DNA of 15,381 nt from JBKEAJ01 sp047972135 (GCA_047972135.1 JBKEAJ010000061.1:1-15381), one strand, 5' to 3'. Shown: positions 1-8,331, counted from the stretch's first letter. Numbers and translations: made by a program. Notes: generated from the sequence alone by a model not told the origin.

Positions 1-17
1 AGCCCTGTGATTGTCTT

Positions 18-2402
18 TTACTCTATCATTTTGCTGTCAATATCGTGATGCTCAACAACTCCGTTTGTACTCGATAATAAATATTCTCCGGGATTAAGAG
101 TGAAAGGCAAGTTACATTCTTGAGCTCCTATTTTCAGATATATTCCACTCACACCTTCTTTACTTTTCTCGGATAGGCTGATTGCAAATTGCAATGTTTG
201 TGTCTGCCCTTTACAGAAATAGCTCCACTCTGCGGCTGTTGGCTGTCCCGGCTCCTTCTGAACACTAACATGCTTATAATCAAGAGACACCAAAGCGTTT
301 TCATCTGCTTTGAAAATATTATCGGGAAGGGTGTTTTTATCTCCGAACTCTTGTGCTTTACCTGTTTCCGGAGCCCACGACTCTACAAAAATCAATTCAG
401 GCTTGCCATATCTAAGCTTCAACTCATAAAAACTAAAGGGGTCTCGCAATTGCTCTTTCTCTTTATCCGTCAGGGTTTGCGCCAACCTTACATTTTCCCA
501 TTTCTTTATCTCTTCCAGTATTTGCCTACCGTCTGGGTTCTTCTCAACGATATTAGGGTCGATATAAAAATCAACACCTGCATCATAACCGGTGCATAGA
601 CCCATTACCCACTGAATATCTTTTAGTGTAGTCTTGTCGCTAATTTTGAACTGTCCCATTTTTCTTGGCAACAAATCCTCTTCCAAACCTTTTTGAGACT
701 TCAAGCGGTGTTCCAACTGCGACTCTCTGAAATTCTTAGCCCACCATGGTTCTCCCCAACTCTCGTTGGCAAAATAATGCCACGAATAGTGCATTACATC
801 CGAGGAGTTGGCTATGATATTTTTATTGTCCACATTATCGTAGAAAACCTTTATAAACCTATCGCAAGCGTAACGCCCATGCCCAGTGGCAAGTCCACCC
901 TCGATACCATCGAAACTGATACGCTCCAACTTTGTTTCGTTGAAAAATTTTGCTAAATTCTTTGCTACCTCGTCTTGCAACTGAATATCAGGAAAGAAAA
1001 CTTTATAATAATGAGATACTAATCTGCCTACTTGTTCTCCCTTTGCATGCGCCGCTGCTGTAGTCCCAAAAGCTCCTCTTTTACAATCGTTTAAAACTAA
1101 AACCCCGTCTTGTGATACTGATGAGAACTCTATTATCTCATTTCCAATACGCACGGTAAACAGTTCGCGGTTTCTATTTTCGTTTGCCAACTTCTCTTCT
1201 TCAGAGCTGTTAAAAACATCCTTATTGTATGCTGCTCTTACGGTTTCGTCGGCAAGTTCTATTTTTGTTGCATCGGCAGAAATGTCTAGTTTTAACGACG
1301 TTAAGCCTGCCACTTGCAAGTGCTGATTTGGAAGCGGAGTAACGAGAGGGTCGTCGGTAGTTATAAAATTTGACAAGGTATGCGCTCCCAATGTGATATT
1401 ACGCTTTTTAGCTTTTTCCGAACACTCTAATACAGAGGCATATCCTTTAGGAAAATCTTTTTTCTTGACAGGATAAGTTCCCCACGACTCAAAAATACCG
1501 GGATGATATACGCAAGTGATGCCGGCTTTCTCTGCAACTTCGAGGCAAGCATCAATATTGTCAACATTGTAGTTCATTATAAATTTTGAAGAAGTGGCAT
1601 ATAAGGAATTTTTCAACCATTCTCCATCATGAGTCAGATATGGTAGTCCTTCGTTTTGCTCTATCGTGGCAACCAGCTCCTTTAGCTCTGATGTCCGAAC
1701 GCCATATATGGCAAATTTAGAACCGATAAGTGTACTATCTGAATCTAAAACGGGAACAGCTTGTGTCAGCTCCTGCAAACATGAGTTTTGGATGCTCTCC
1801 GTCGAACGAGAACGGGTAAAACCCTGCAATTCGGTATAATCGCCCTCCCTCTGTGCTGTATTGCCAAAACGCTCACGAGGGATTAGCTCAAAACCGCCAC
1901 AGCTCTTTAGATTAAGTCCCATCAAACCGATAGCAAAATCCTCGTTGTAGGCAACACCTATGGATTGTCCGACTTTGTCTGTCAGCTTCACTTTGTATGC
2001 TCCCCATATCACTTTGTCAATATCTTTGGGACTTTCTAAAGCCAACAATTCAAAAGTGATGTAAGAATCGTTCGAACGATATGCTATTCTGGCAACAGCA
2101 GCGAGCTTGTCGAAATGAAGCGTAATCTCATTACCCTTGATGGACAAGCAGTCGGGTTGGTATAAATTGTTATTCAGCTCCAATTGCATGAGGTAGGAGG
2201 TATCACCCTGATACAAGTAATTGACTCCTTTGTCTCTGTCTTCCAATTTTATCAGCTGCCCTTTGTCATTAAATTCAACAGTGAAATAATCGCTTGTAAC
2301 AATAGGTTTTGTTTCATTACAAGACACTGTAAAACAGAGTAAAATGAGAACTACTATGGCAAGTACATTTCTATTCATATCTTCTCTAATTATTAATTTC
2401 AT
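18..2402 (-). CDS. Putative TIM-barrel glycoside hydrolase-like lipoprotein with an inserted domain
   Basis: 794 residues; I do not recognise a named family. A hydrophobic N-terminus ends in FTVSC (Cys28), suggesting a lipoprotein. An alternative ATG at 2378 (Met9) follows a purine-rich AGAGAAG and gives a more usual signal-peptide length, so the start is uncertain. Residues about 32-250 look like a beta-sandwich of the kind found before catalytic barrels (alternating beta strands, few helices). From about 260 to 690 the pattern fits a (beta/alpha)8 barrel: ITCVYHPGIFESWG (295-308), NITLGAHTLSNF (335-346), RISFDGIEGG (494-503), NIIANSSDV (528-536), AGVDFYID (608-615). Asp498 and Glu501 are candidate catalytic residues, by inference only. 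Residues about 366-460 interrupt the barrel and contain RGAFGTTAAAHAKGEQV. The last 100 residues look like a beta-sandwich. It is the enzyme-like gene following the second SusCD pair. Role in degrading the imported or surface-bound glycan is inferred. Confidence 0.75.
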   Translation of the reverse strand: MKLIIREDMNRNVLAIVVLILLCFTVSCNETKPIVTSDYFTVEFNDKGQLIKLEDRDKGVNYLYQGDTSYLMQLELNNNLYQPDCLSIKGNEITLHFDKLAAVARIAYRSNDSYITFELLALESPKDIDKVIWGAYKVKLTDKVGQSIGVAYNEDFAIGLMGLNLKSCGGFELIPRERFGNTAQREGDYTELQGFTRSRSTESIQNSCLQELTQAVPVLDSDSTLIGSKFAIYGVRTSELKELVATIEQNEGLPYLTHDGEWLKNSLYATSSKFIMNYNVDNIDACLEVAEKAGITCVYHPGIFESWGTYPVKKKDFPKGYASVLECSEKAKKRNITLGAHTLSNFITTDDPLVTPLPNQHLQVAGLTSLKLDISADATKIELADETVRAAYNKDVFNSSEEEKLANENRNRELFTVRIGNEIIEFSSVSQDGVLVLNDCKRGAFGTTAAAHAKGEQVGRLVSHYYKVFFPDIQLQDEVAKNLAKFFNETKLERISFDGIEGGLATGHGRYACDRFIKVFYDNVDNKNIIANSSDVMHYSWHYFANESWGEPWWAKNFRESQLEHRLKSQKGLEEDLLPRKMGQFKISDKTTLKDIQWVMGLCTGYDAGVDFYIDPNIVEKNPDGRQILEEIKKWENVRLAQTLTDKEKEQLRDPFSFYELKLRYGKPELIFVESWAPETGKAQEFGDKNTLPDNIFKADENALVSLDYKHVSVQKEPGQPTAAEWSYFCKGQTQTLQFAISLSEKSKEGVSGIYLKIGAQECNLPFTLNPGEYLLSSTNGVVEHHDIDSKMIE

Positions 2403-2553
2403 CTGTTTATAATTTGTTTTTTAATTGCCACATGTATCTCGCCAATGCAATCACACTTCTGTGTGAGACTTGTCTCATGGCTCGTTTCATTTCTTATCTA
2501 TCCCCATAGTATTTCGGCTCATCTTAAGGTTCTTATTTCGGCTTATAAAGATA
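2403..2553 (-). other. Intergenic leader of TIM-barrel lipoprotein gene
   Basis: AT-rich spacer between the hairpin and the next gene. It holds a 14-bp dyad at 2464-2477 (TGAGAC-TT-GTCTCA) that could be an operator, and a 10-bp direct repeat (TATTTCGGCT) starting near 2510 and 2534. No TAnnTTTG promoter element is visible. Functions are unassigned. Confidence 0.3.
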
Positions 2554-2589
2554 ATACGGCAGGGACTATTTTCCAAATCCCCACCGTAT
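2554..2589 (-). terminator. Probable intrinsic terminator after second SusD gene
   Basis: A 12-bp stem, arms 2554-2565 and 2578-2589, with a 12-nt loop. As minus-strand RNA all 12 positions pair, two of them as G-U wobbles. As plus-strand RNA the same two positions become A-C mismatches. This asymmetry shows the stem suits minus-strand transcripts. The RNA continues UAUCUUUAU, a modest U-rich tail. It sits 21 bp after the SusD stop and 151 bp before the next gene. Confidence 0.6.
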
Positions 2590-2610
2590 ATAATCTATGA
2601 GATACTTATA

Positions 2611-4374
2611 TTAATGAAGTGTCGGGTCGAATGTTCCTCCGTCCCAACCTACATTTTGCACTAATTTCGGGTTCTTTTCTAAATCACCCTGACGGATTGG
2701 AAAGAAGTAGTAGCTCTCGGGAATATACATTAAAGGGTCATTATTATTGATAACCTCACGCACTGTATATGTGAAATCTTCGGGTAAGAAATCTTTTTTT
2801 GTAAGTGTGCCGTCAGGGTTCTTAAATTCATCCTTCACAAATGCTTCCAATCCGTACTTTTTGGTTCCGTTAAGCAAGTGCCAACGGCGTGTGCGGCGTA
2901 AATCGTCCAAGCGTTTGCCCTCGAATGCAAACTCAATACGGCGTTCTGCAAGAATTGCATCACGGGTTTGCTCTTTGCTCAGACCAGAGCCTAGACCATA
3001 AGTGCCATCAGAGCCTTCCTCTATACCTGCTCTTTTGCGAATGGACTTTAAGACCTCAAGTGCTTCGGCAGACTTCCCTGTTTCGTTGGCTGCCTCTGCA
3101 TAGTTTAGCAACACTTCTGCATAGCGAATCTCTACCCAGTCGGTACTATTTGTTTCTACTTCATCCGCAGGCAAGCCTATTTCCAAACCTTTTCTGCAGT
3201 AGAATCCCGTCGTTCCGTGATCTTGTTTATCACCAAATATATCCAAGGGACTTGCAATACCTGATGGAACAAGATCGTAGGTATTGTATTGACGTCTTCC
3301 TGCTATCCCGCTTAATTCAAACAATGCACCATTGCAAGCTATAGTTGCCTCAAAGCGAGGGTCTCTGTTTTCCCAGTAAGTCTGAACATCGTAAGTGTAT
3401 TTACTAGACTCTCCCACTTTCTTTCCATCTAGCATCGGATATGCCTCTACCAAACTCCAAATAGGTTGGTCGTAGCCTGTTGCATTTTTAGATTCAGACA
3501 GAGGTCTAACTCCGTGTTCACTGCGCCCATTTGTCTTTCCCGGATTGATGTACACAGTAGCCATAATGACTTCGTTATTTTTTTCTTTTTTGAATAAGTC
3601 ATCGTAGCTTGATATTAGTTCGTAGCCCCAAGAAGCCAACTTGTCCTTAGCATCTTTGTTTGCATCGTAGGCTGCTTGCCAATAGCTGTTATCATAAGGA
3701 TTAGAGGGATTGAACTGCGGACTAGCTTTGTGTAGCAACACTCTTCCTTTAAAAGCCAAGACTGTCGCTTTGTCTATTCTACCAAAATCATTATCCTTAT
3801 AACGATTTGGCAATGAATTATATGCAGAGTCTAAGTCTTCTATAATGAAATCAAAACATTCTGCTGTAGAATTTCGAGATACCATAAGGTCTTCGTCAAG
3901 TCCTTGAGGGTCTTTGATTATAGGGACTCCACCCTGATTTGAAACCATGTCGAAATAGTTCCATGCACGCAAGAAATACGCTTGCCCCTTTATGGCACTG
4001 CGCACATCTGTATCAAGAGTTCCGCCATCAATTTCATCCAAAAGAATATTGATTTTGCGCACTGTTGCATAAGACCAAGATCTAAAAGTGGTGTTTTGCG
4101 ATGTTATATAGTCGGCACCAACAACACCCGGACCACATTCATCAACGCGCACACCTGAATTTGTTGGCCACGAAGGCATGGTAGATGCGTAAAGATTTGA
4201 AAGATAGGCACTGGCAAGGTCTTCGCTAGACCAAACCTTATCGGGCGGATACTGACTAAGATTGTCTACATCGTCCAAGACTCCGACACAAGCCGTAAGA
4301 GCCATCAGCAACATAGAAGCTATTGTAAGTCCTACCTTGCTTATATATTTTGATATTTTGAATATGTGTTTCAT
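2611..4374 (-). CDS. SusD/RagB-family surface glycan-binding lipoprotein (second pair)
   Basis: Surface lipoprotein partner of the transporter encoded 10 bp upstream; 587 residues. The signal peptide has a longer n-region than the first SusD and ends in the lipobox LTAC, with the lipidated Cys at residue 29. Shared SusD hallmarks are AYFLRAWNYFDMV, KASPQFNPSNPYDNSYW, YWENRDPRF, WVEIRYAEVLLNYAEAANE, AERRIEFAFEGKRLDDLRR, YYFFPIRQGD and the terminal FDPTLH. It is close in length and motif order to the SusD at 9142-10911, indicating duplication of the whole SusCD pair, but the ligand-facing regions differ in many places, so the two may prefer different glycan pieces. A hairpin 21 bp after the stop probably attenuates transcription before the next enzyme gene. 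Confidence 0.97.
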   Translation of the reverse strand: MKHIFKISKYISKVGLTIASMLLMALTACVGVLDDVDNLSQYPPDKVWSSEDLASAYLSNLYASTMPSWPTNSGVRVDECGPGVVGADYITSQNTTFRSWSYATVRKINILLDEIDGGTLDTDVRSAIKGQAYFLRAWNYFDMVSNQGGVPIIKDPQGLDEDLMVSRNSTAECFDFIIEDLDSAYNSLPNRYKDNDFGRIDKATVLAFKGRVLLHKASPQFNPSNPYDNSYWQAAYDANKDAKDKLASWGYELISSYDDLFKKEKNNEVIMATVYINPGKTNGRSEHGVRPLSESKNATGYDQPIWSLVEAYPMLDGKKVGESSKYTYDVQTYWENRDPRFEATIACNGALFELSGIAGRRQYNTYDLVPSGIASPLDIFGDKQDHGTTGFYCRKGLEIGLPADEVETNSTDWVEIRYAEVLLNYAEAANETGKSAEALEVLKSIRKRAGIEEGSDGTYGLGSGLSKEQTRDAILAERRIEFAFEGKRLDDLRRTRRWHLLNGTKKYGLEAFVKDEFKNPDGTLTKKDFLPEDFTYTVREVINNNDPLMYIPESYYFFPIRQGDLEKNPKLVQNVGWDGGTFDPTLH

Positions 4375-4384
4375 AATCTATTAA

Positions 4385-7300
4385 TTAAAATGTTACACTT
4401 AAACCTAGTGTGTAGGTCTTCATTACCGGATAAGAGTCTAATGATTCTTGTTCCGGATCCATTATTTTCTGAATCTCTGAGATAGTAAACAGGTTTGTTC
4501 CATTAAGAAAGAGCTGCACCCTCTCAACGCCAATAGGCGAAGTCCAATGTTTTGGAAGATTGTATGCTAGGTTAAGATTTTTTAGACGTAAATATGCTCC
4601 ATTTTTCATCCAGAATGAAGAAGCTCCACCACCGTCTTCCGGAGCCATCCATCTACCTGTTGCTCTCGGATATTCGGCATCAGGATTATCTTCTGTCCAG
4701 TGGTCTGTCCACAGTCCAAAGTACGGACGGTCTCCAACTTGGAATACACCAGATCCATTTTTAGTACTAATCATTCTGTCGTAAGCTCCTACTCCTTGGA
4801 ACAAGGCATTAAGAGATAGGTTTTTCCATCCTAGATTGAAATAGAAACCATAGTTAATTCGTGGTTTACCATTGTCTGACAAATATGTCCAGTCGTTTGC
4901 ATCTATCTTGCCATCAGGACCTTCAGAATAATTGGCCCCTCTGATGTCTTCAAACAAAATAGTTCCTAGCATAGGCTCTCTACCGAATTGAGTGAAGCCC
5001 GCTGGAAGTGCATCGAGGGTAGCCTGATCACGGATAATACCTTTAGAGATGTATCCACCCACACGGTTGGCTGGTTTGCCTATTTGGCTTCGCCACTCTT
5101 CCAAACCTTCGGTTTCGTCAATCTCCCTAACTTTGTCTTTAGCATATCCCATGTTTACACCGACATCGTAGGTAAAATCGCCAACTCTATCATTGTAACG
5201 CAATGCAAAATCAAAGCCTCGTATGTCGTTTGCCTGATAGTTCTCGGCAGGTGCTGAGCCACCCCATGTTGTAGGAATTGTACGAATGCGGCTACCCAAA
5301 ATGTCGTAATTATAACGATAGAAATAGTCGAACTCCCCACTAAGTTTATTATCTAAGAATCCAAAATCTAAACCAACATTGTAGGATTGTGTTTTTGCCC
5401 ATGTAATATTAGGATTAGGAATAGTTCCTGCTTGAATGCCGTTATAGTAGGAATCTCCAAAGACAAATCCTGTTGCAGAAGAATAATTGTTCTGATACAG
5501 AAACGCAGAAATATCACCATCGTTACCCGACATACCAAATGAGCCTCTGAGCTTAAGATTACTCAACCATGTCAGATTGTCCATGAAGCCCTCTTCACTA
5601 ATTCTCCAAGCTGCCGAGAATGATGGGAAAAATCCCCAACGAGTATCTTTAGGGAAACGGTAGTTGCCATCGTTTCTAAAAGAAAACTCAGCGATATATT
5701 TGTCTGCAAAGTTATAGTTGAAACGTCCGATGAACGACACATAAGCAGACTCTCCCTCACTACCCGAGAAATTGCGGTCGGCAGCATCAGAAGAGGTTGC
5801 AAAGATTTGATCAACATCGCTTGAAAGAAGTTTGTAGGCTACTCCACTCATACCGTAACCGTAATATCCTCGTTGTTCATAGATACCAGTTGCACTGACT
5901 TTGTGCAAACCAAATGTTCTATCGTAGTTTAAAAACCAGTTTAATTGGTATTCATGATCCAAGCCGGAACTCTCGTAAATATTACTATAACTCTGACTAA
6001 GGTTGTGTGTTTTCATTGTCCAGTCGCTTACAGGAACAGACTCATCTATTTTCACGAGATTGCTTGCCTCTATAGCTGGTTTATAAAAAGTCTGACCAAG
6101 TCTTAAGCTCTTTTGTATATTGTCATTGCCAGTATAATTAACCATAAAACTTGTAGACAGCCCTTCGGTTATAAATTTCAAATCCCAGTCTAAACGTGCA
6201 ATAATATTTGCCGTACGATAAATCATCTTGCGATATGCCTTGCTGTTTATAACCTCTCCTGGGTGAAATCCCCAACTTGAACCAACTGTAGGTATTGCAT
6301 CATCAGTACGTTCATTTAAAGGTGTTCCGTCAGGAGATACATACCAAGGGTATATTCTTGACACATTGAATGTTGCACGGTAGAAATCTTGAACAGTAAC
6401 ACTTTCTCCACCATCGTATGGCCAGAAAAAACGATTAGACTCTCGTTGATTAGCACTTATATTTACATTCAGCTTAAGAGAATTGGTAAGCTCGGCTGTA
6501 ACGTTAGAACGAAGATTAAAACGCTGATAGTCAGTATTATCATAAGAACCACTTGACTTGTGGTATCCTGCCATAAAGTAATACGTTACCTTATCTGTAC
6601 CTCCTGTGGCACTCAAAGTGTGCTGCTGCTGACTAGGGTTCTTCCATATAATATCGTATATATCATAATTGATACCATTGTCTCTTATATATGACACAGC
6701 TTCTTCATTATAATAATGCGCACGTCCCCAAGTGTCGTCTATATCATTTCTGAATGTTACTTCATCCAAAGCACTGTAATCGTTAGTATTGTACGTGGTT
6801 CTCTGGAATGAATAACTACCTTTGTAAGAGAACTGAGCTCGCTGATTTTTCTGACCACCTTTGGTTCTTACCAACACTACTCCGTCGGCAGCCTTCATTC
6901 CGTATATAGATGCTGTTGCGGCATCTTTCAAAAAACTGATTTCTTCTACCTCGTTGGGATCAAGAGCATCGAACGCAGTCTTATCACGCACAATGTTATC
7001 GATAACATATAAAGGTGCAGAACTGCTTCCTCGTATGCTGATAGAAGATGTTGCTCCTGCAAAACCCGAATTATTGACGACTGTGATACCCGGCGCACGT
7101 CCTGCCATTGTATTGGATAATGCAGCTGTCGATATTTCCTCCAACTGCTTTGTCTTAACTGACGATGCAGCACCTGTCATGGTCGATTTCTTCTGAACAC
7201 CATAGCCTATCGCAACAACTTCCTCTAAACCAACAGCATCCGACGTCATAGTTATATTTATAACCGACCTACCGTCAACAATTTCCTCTACGGTTTTCAA

Positions 7301-7525
7301 GCCCATAAAAGAGAATTGCAAAGTAGCACCCTCCGGTGCGCTCACCGAATAATTACCATCGACATCGGTGATAGTACCTTTGGTCGTTCCTTTCTGAACC
7401 ACTGAAGCTCCGGCAACGCCAAGACCCTCATCATCAATAACCTTTCCGGTTATTGTTTTTTGTGCATACACACTACCTAAGAGTAGAGTAAAGCACAGAC
7501 TTAGAATCAAAGTAAATTTTCTCAT
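4385..7525 (-). CDS. SusC/RagA-family TonB-dependent outer membrane transporter (second pair, no STN domain)
   Basis: Outer-membrane importer of glycan fragments, 1046 residues. A signal peptide ends at SVYA|Q (residues 21-22) and leads directly into the carboxypeptidase-regulatory-like domain (about 23-95, ITGKVIDDEG to VINITM). The STN domain of the first copy is therefore absent, which accounts for most of the length difference. A TonB-box-like EEVVAIGYG lies at 101-109 and the plug at about 111-224, with SISIRGSS and FLKDAATASIYG. The barrel ends in LSVTF with a terminal Phe. No frameshifts are seen. SusD follows after 10 bp. Without an STN domain it should not signal to FecR itself, so its expression would depend on the first transporter or another regulator. 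It is paralogous to the transporter at 10923-14459. Family call is certain; substrate not deducible. Confidence 0.97.
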   Translation of the reverse strand: MRKFTLILSLCFTLLLGSVYAQKTITGKVIDDEGLGVAGASVVQKGTTKGTITDVDGNYSVSAPEGATLQFSFMGLKTVEEIVDGRSVINITMTSDAVGLEEVVAIGYGVQKKSTMTGAASSVKTKQLEEISTAALSNTMAGRAPGITVVNNSGFAGATSSISIRGSSSAPLYVIDNIVRDKTAFDALDPNEVEEISFLKDAATASIYGMKAADGVVLVRTKGGQKNQRAQFSYKGSYSFQRTTYNTNDYSALDEVTFRNDIDDTWGRAHYYNEEAVSYIRDNGINYDIYDIIWKNPSQQQHTLSATGGTDKVTYYFMAGYHKSSGSYDNTDYQRFNLRSNVTAELTNSLKLNVNISANQRESNRFFWPYDGGESVTVQDFYRATFNVSRIYPWYVSPDGTPLNERTDDAIPTVGSSWGFHPGEVINSKAYRKMIYRTANIIARLDWDLKFITEGLSTSFMVNYTGNDNIQKSLRLGQTFYKPAIEASNLVKIDESVPVSDWTMKTHNLSQSYSNIYESSGLDHEYQLNWFLNYDRTFGLHKVSATGIYEQRGYYGYGMSGVAYKLLSSDVDQIFATSSDAADRNFSGSEGESAYVSFIGRFNYNFADKYIAEFSFRNDGNYRFPKDTRWGFFPSFSAAWRISEEGFMDNLTWLSNLKLRGSFGMSGNDGDISAFLYQNNYSSATGFVFGDSYYNGIQAGTIPNPNITWAKTQSYNVGLDFGFLDNKLSGEFDYFYRYNYDILGSRIRTIPTTWGGSAPAENYQANDIRGFDFALRYNDRVGDFTYDVGVNMGYAKDKVREIDETEGLEEWRSQIGKPANRVGGYISKGIIRDQATLDALPAGFTQFGREPMLGTILFEDIRGANYSEGPDGKIDANDWTYLSDNGKPRINYGFYFNLGWKNLSLNALFQGVGAYDRMISTKNGSGVFQVGDRPYFGLWTDHWTEDNPDAEYPRATGRWMAPEDGGGASSFWMKNGAYLRLKNLNLAYNLPKHWTSPIGVERVQLFLNGTNLFTISEIQKIMDPEQESLDSYPVMKTYTLGLSVTF

Positions 7526-7585
7526 AAATCGTTGGATTAAAAGTTAATAATACATTGTGAATATTATCTGAGAACTAGACATACA

Positions 7586-7600
7586 TCTCCCATTAGGAGA
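7586..7600 (-). promoter_or_regulatory. Small hairpin in second SusC leader
   Basis: Inverted repeat TCTCC/GGAGA with a 5-nt loop, ending about 60 bp before the SusC start codon. On the minus strand it is followed by TGTAT (ATGTAT including the last stem base), as is the TCCCC/GGGGA hairpin before the first SusC gene. The function is unknown; it may be a shared control element or coincidence, since such short stems are common. Confidence 0.25.
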
Positions 7601-8010
7601 AAGTGGCTTCCACCTTTGCATAAGCGTAAGGAATAATGATTTTATATTTATTAAAGAATTGCCTAGCTTAGATACATACATTCTCGGGGAGCGGAGGAGT
7701 AACAAGCTACCTATCAGTATATTACGAAAAACGCATACCTGTTTCTTTAGAAAACCGGCACAAGTTAAGATATAGTTAAGCGCAGCAGACAGATTAAGAG
7801 AGTACAAAGTGTAAACACGACGAACACAAGCTGCTATAAAAACAAGCAACAATAAACTGATAATCTGCATATTGCGTATAACATTCATTGGCTTTTGTGT
7901 AATGTTTGCGGCTGCAATTTACACAACTACAATTGAGATTCCAAATAATAATCAATATTTTAGCAATATTTACTTATTGTCAAATTAGTCATAAATCCTT
8001 TTATTGTCGC

Positions 8011-8080
8011 CATTGCGAGCGCAGCGAAGCAATCTGTTCGTTGTTGCAGGAGATTGCTTCGTCGCAAGCTCCTCGCAATG
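8011..8080. repeat. REP-like dispersed palindromic repeat
   Basis: An imperfect palindrome. Outer arms 8011-8019 (CATTGCGAG) and 8072-8080 (CTCGCAATG) pair exactly, as do inner arms 8025-8035 (CGAAGCAATCT) and 8051-8061. The two are separated by an asymmetric internal loop, and a 15-nt apical loop lies at 8036-8050. This CATTGCGAG...GAAGCAATC pattern is a widespread dispersed bacterial repeat of the REP type. The plus-strand frame across it reads CERSEAI and IASSQAPRND, the familiar signature of spurious proteins called over such repeats. No RAYT transposase is present in the window. The stem could also fold in the second SusC leader RNA. Confidence 0.8.
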
Positions 8081-8239
8081 ACGTTCGTGTATTTGCTGTT
8101 CGTTTATAGCCTAAGACGTACGGCATATAGTATTTTAAACCTTAACGTAAGAGATAACACTGCTTTACAAATCCAAACTATCAGGATTTAATAAGAATTC
8201 TCTTAACCCCATTGTTATAATTCCATGAATTGGATTGTA

Positions 8240-8247
8240 CAAAGATA
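8240..8247 (-). promoter_or_regulatory. Candidate Bacteroidota -7 promoter element (TATCTTTG)
   Basis: Minus-strand TATCTTTG matches the known Bacteroidota housekeeping -7 consensus TAnnTTTG and sits 5 bp after the 8253-8291 hairpin, just where a new transcription unit for the second SusCD pair would begin. No TTTG-like -33 element is visible at the expected distance, where the terminator stem lies instead. An 8-mer of this degeneracy can occur by chance. Confidence 0.28.
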
Positions 8248-8252
8248 TATAT

Positions 8253-8291
8253 TAAATCGGTGGGCATTAGCTGTTAATGCCCACCGATTTA
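8253..8291 (-). terminator. Strong hairpin terminator after DUF1080 gene / SusD remnant
   Basis: A perfect 17-bp inverted repeat, arms 8253-8269 and 8275-8291, with a 5-nt loop and a GC-rich core (CGGTGGGC). It is the most stable hairpin I can see in the window. Minus-strand sequence after the stem is AT-rich but has only a broken U tract. It lies 96 bp after the DUF1080 stop and probably ends the first transcription unit. The plus-strand side is not followed by a T run, so it most likely acts on minus-strand transcripts. Confidence 0.75.
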
Positions 8292-8301
8292 TAAGAGTCT
8301 G

Positions 8302-8331
8302 CTAGTTCAATGTAGGGTCGAAGGTCGGGGT
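8302..8331 (-). pseudogene. Possible remnant of a SusD C-terminus
   Basis: On the minus strand, nine sense codons translate as TPTFDPTLN and are followed by a TAG stop at 8302-8304. FDPTLN is the canonical end of SusD-family proteins; the two intact copies here end FDPTLP and FDPTLH. An in-frame TAG at 8332-8334 closes the frame just upstream, and no further SusD-like residues are visible in the preceding bases up to the DUF1080 stop. The stop is followed after 10 bp by a strong hairpin, the same layout as at both intact SusD genes (hairpins 14 and 21 bp after their stops). This fits a scar of a lost SusD gene, but the match is short and could be chance. Confidence 0.45.

Larger units (their letters stand above)
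7526..8252 (-). other. Long non-coding leader of second SusCD unit
   Basis: About 730 bp between the hairpin and the second SusC start with no convincing gene. It contains a possible -7 promoter element (8240-8247), an AATTC-N3-GAATT dyad at 8219-8231, a REP-like palindrome (8011-8080) and a small hairpin at 7586-7600 close to the SusC start. One minus-strand frame, 7544-7888 (114 codons), begins with a hydrophobic, lipoprotein-like stretch (IISLLLLVFIAAC), but the rest looks like random translation and I recognise no domain. If transcription starts near 8233 the 5' untranslated leader would be roughly 700 nt, which is long and may have a regulatory function. Confidence 0.5.

Noticed and set aside
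2464..2477. 14-bp dyad as a terminator
   Set aside because: The 2-nt spacer is too short for a hairpin loop and no U tract follows; at most it is a protein-binding site.
2889..3344. Plus-strand 151-codon frame opposite the second SusD gene
   Set aside because: Antisense shadow of the conserved SusD C-terminal half; no independent signals.
6861..7196. Plus-strand 111-codon frame opposite the second SusC gene
   Set aside because: It lies wholly antisense to the strongly supported plug region of the transporter and has no recognisable domain.
7906..8109. Plus-strand 67-codon frame
   Set aside because: Its translation contains CERSEAI and IASSQAPRND, the typical false protein read from the REP-like palindrome; there is no other support for a gene.
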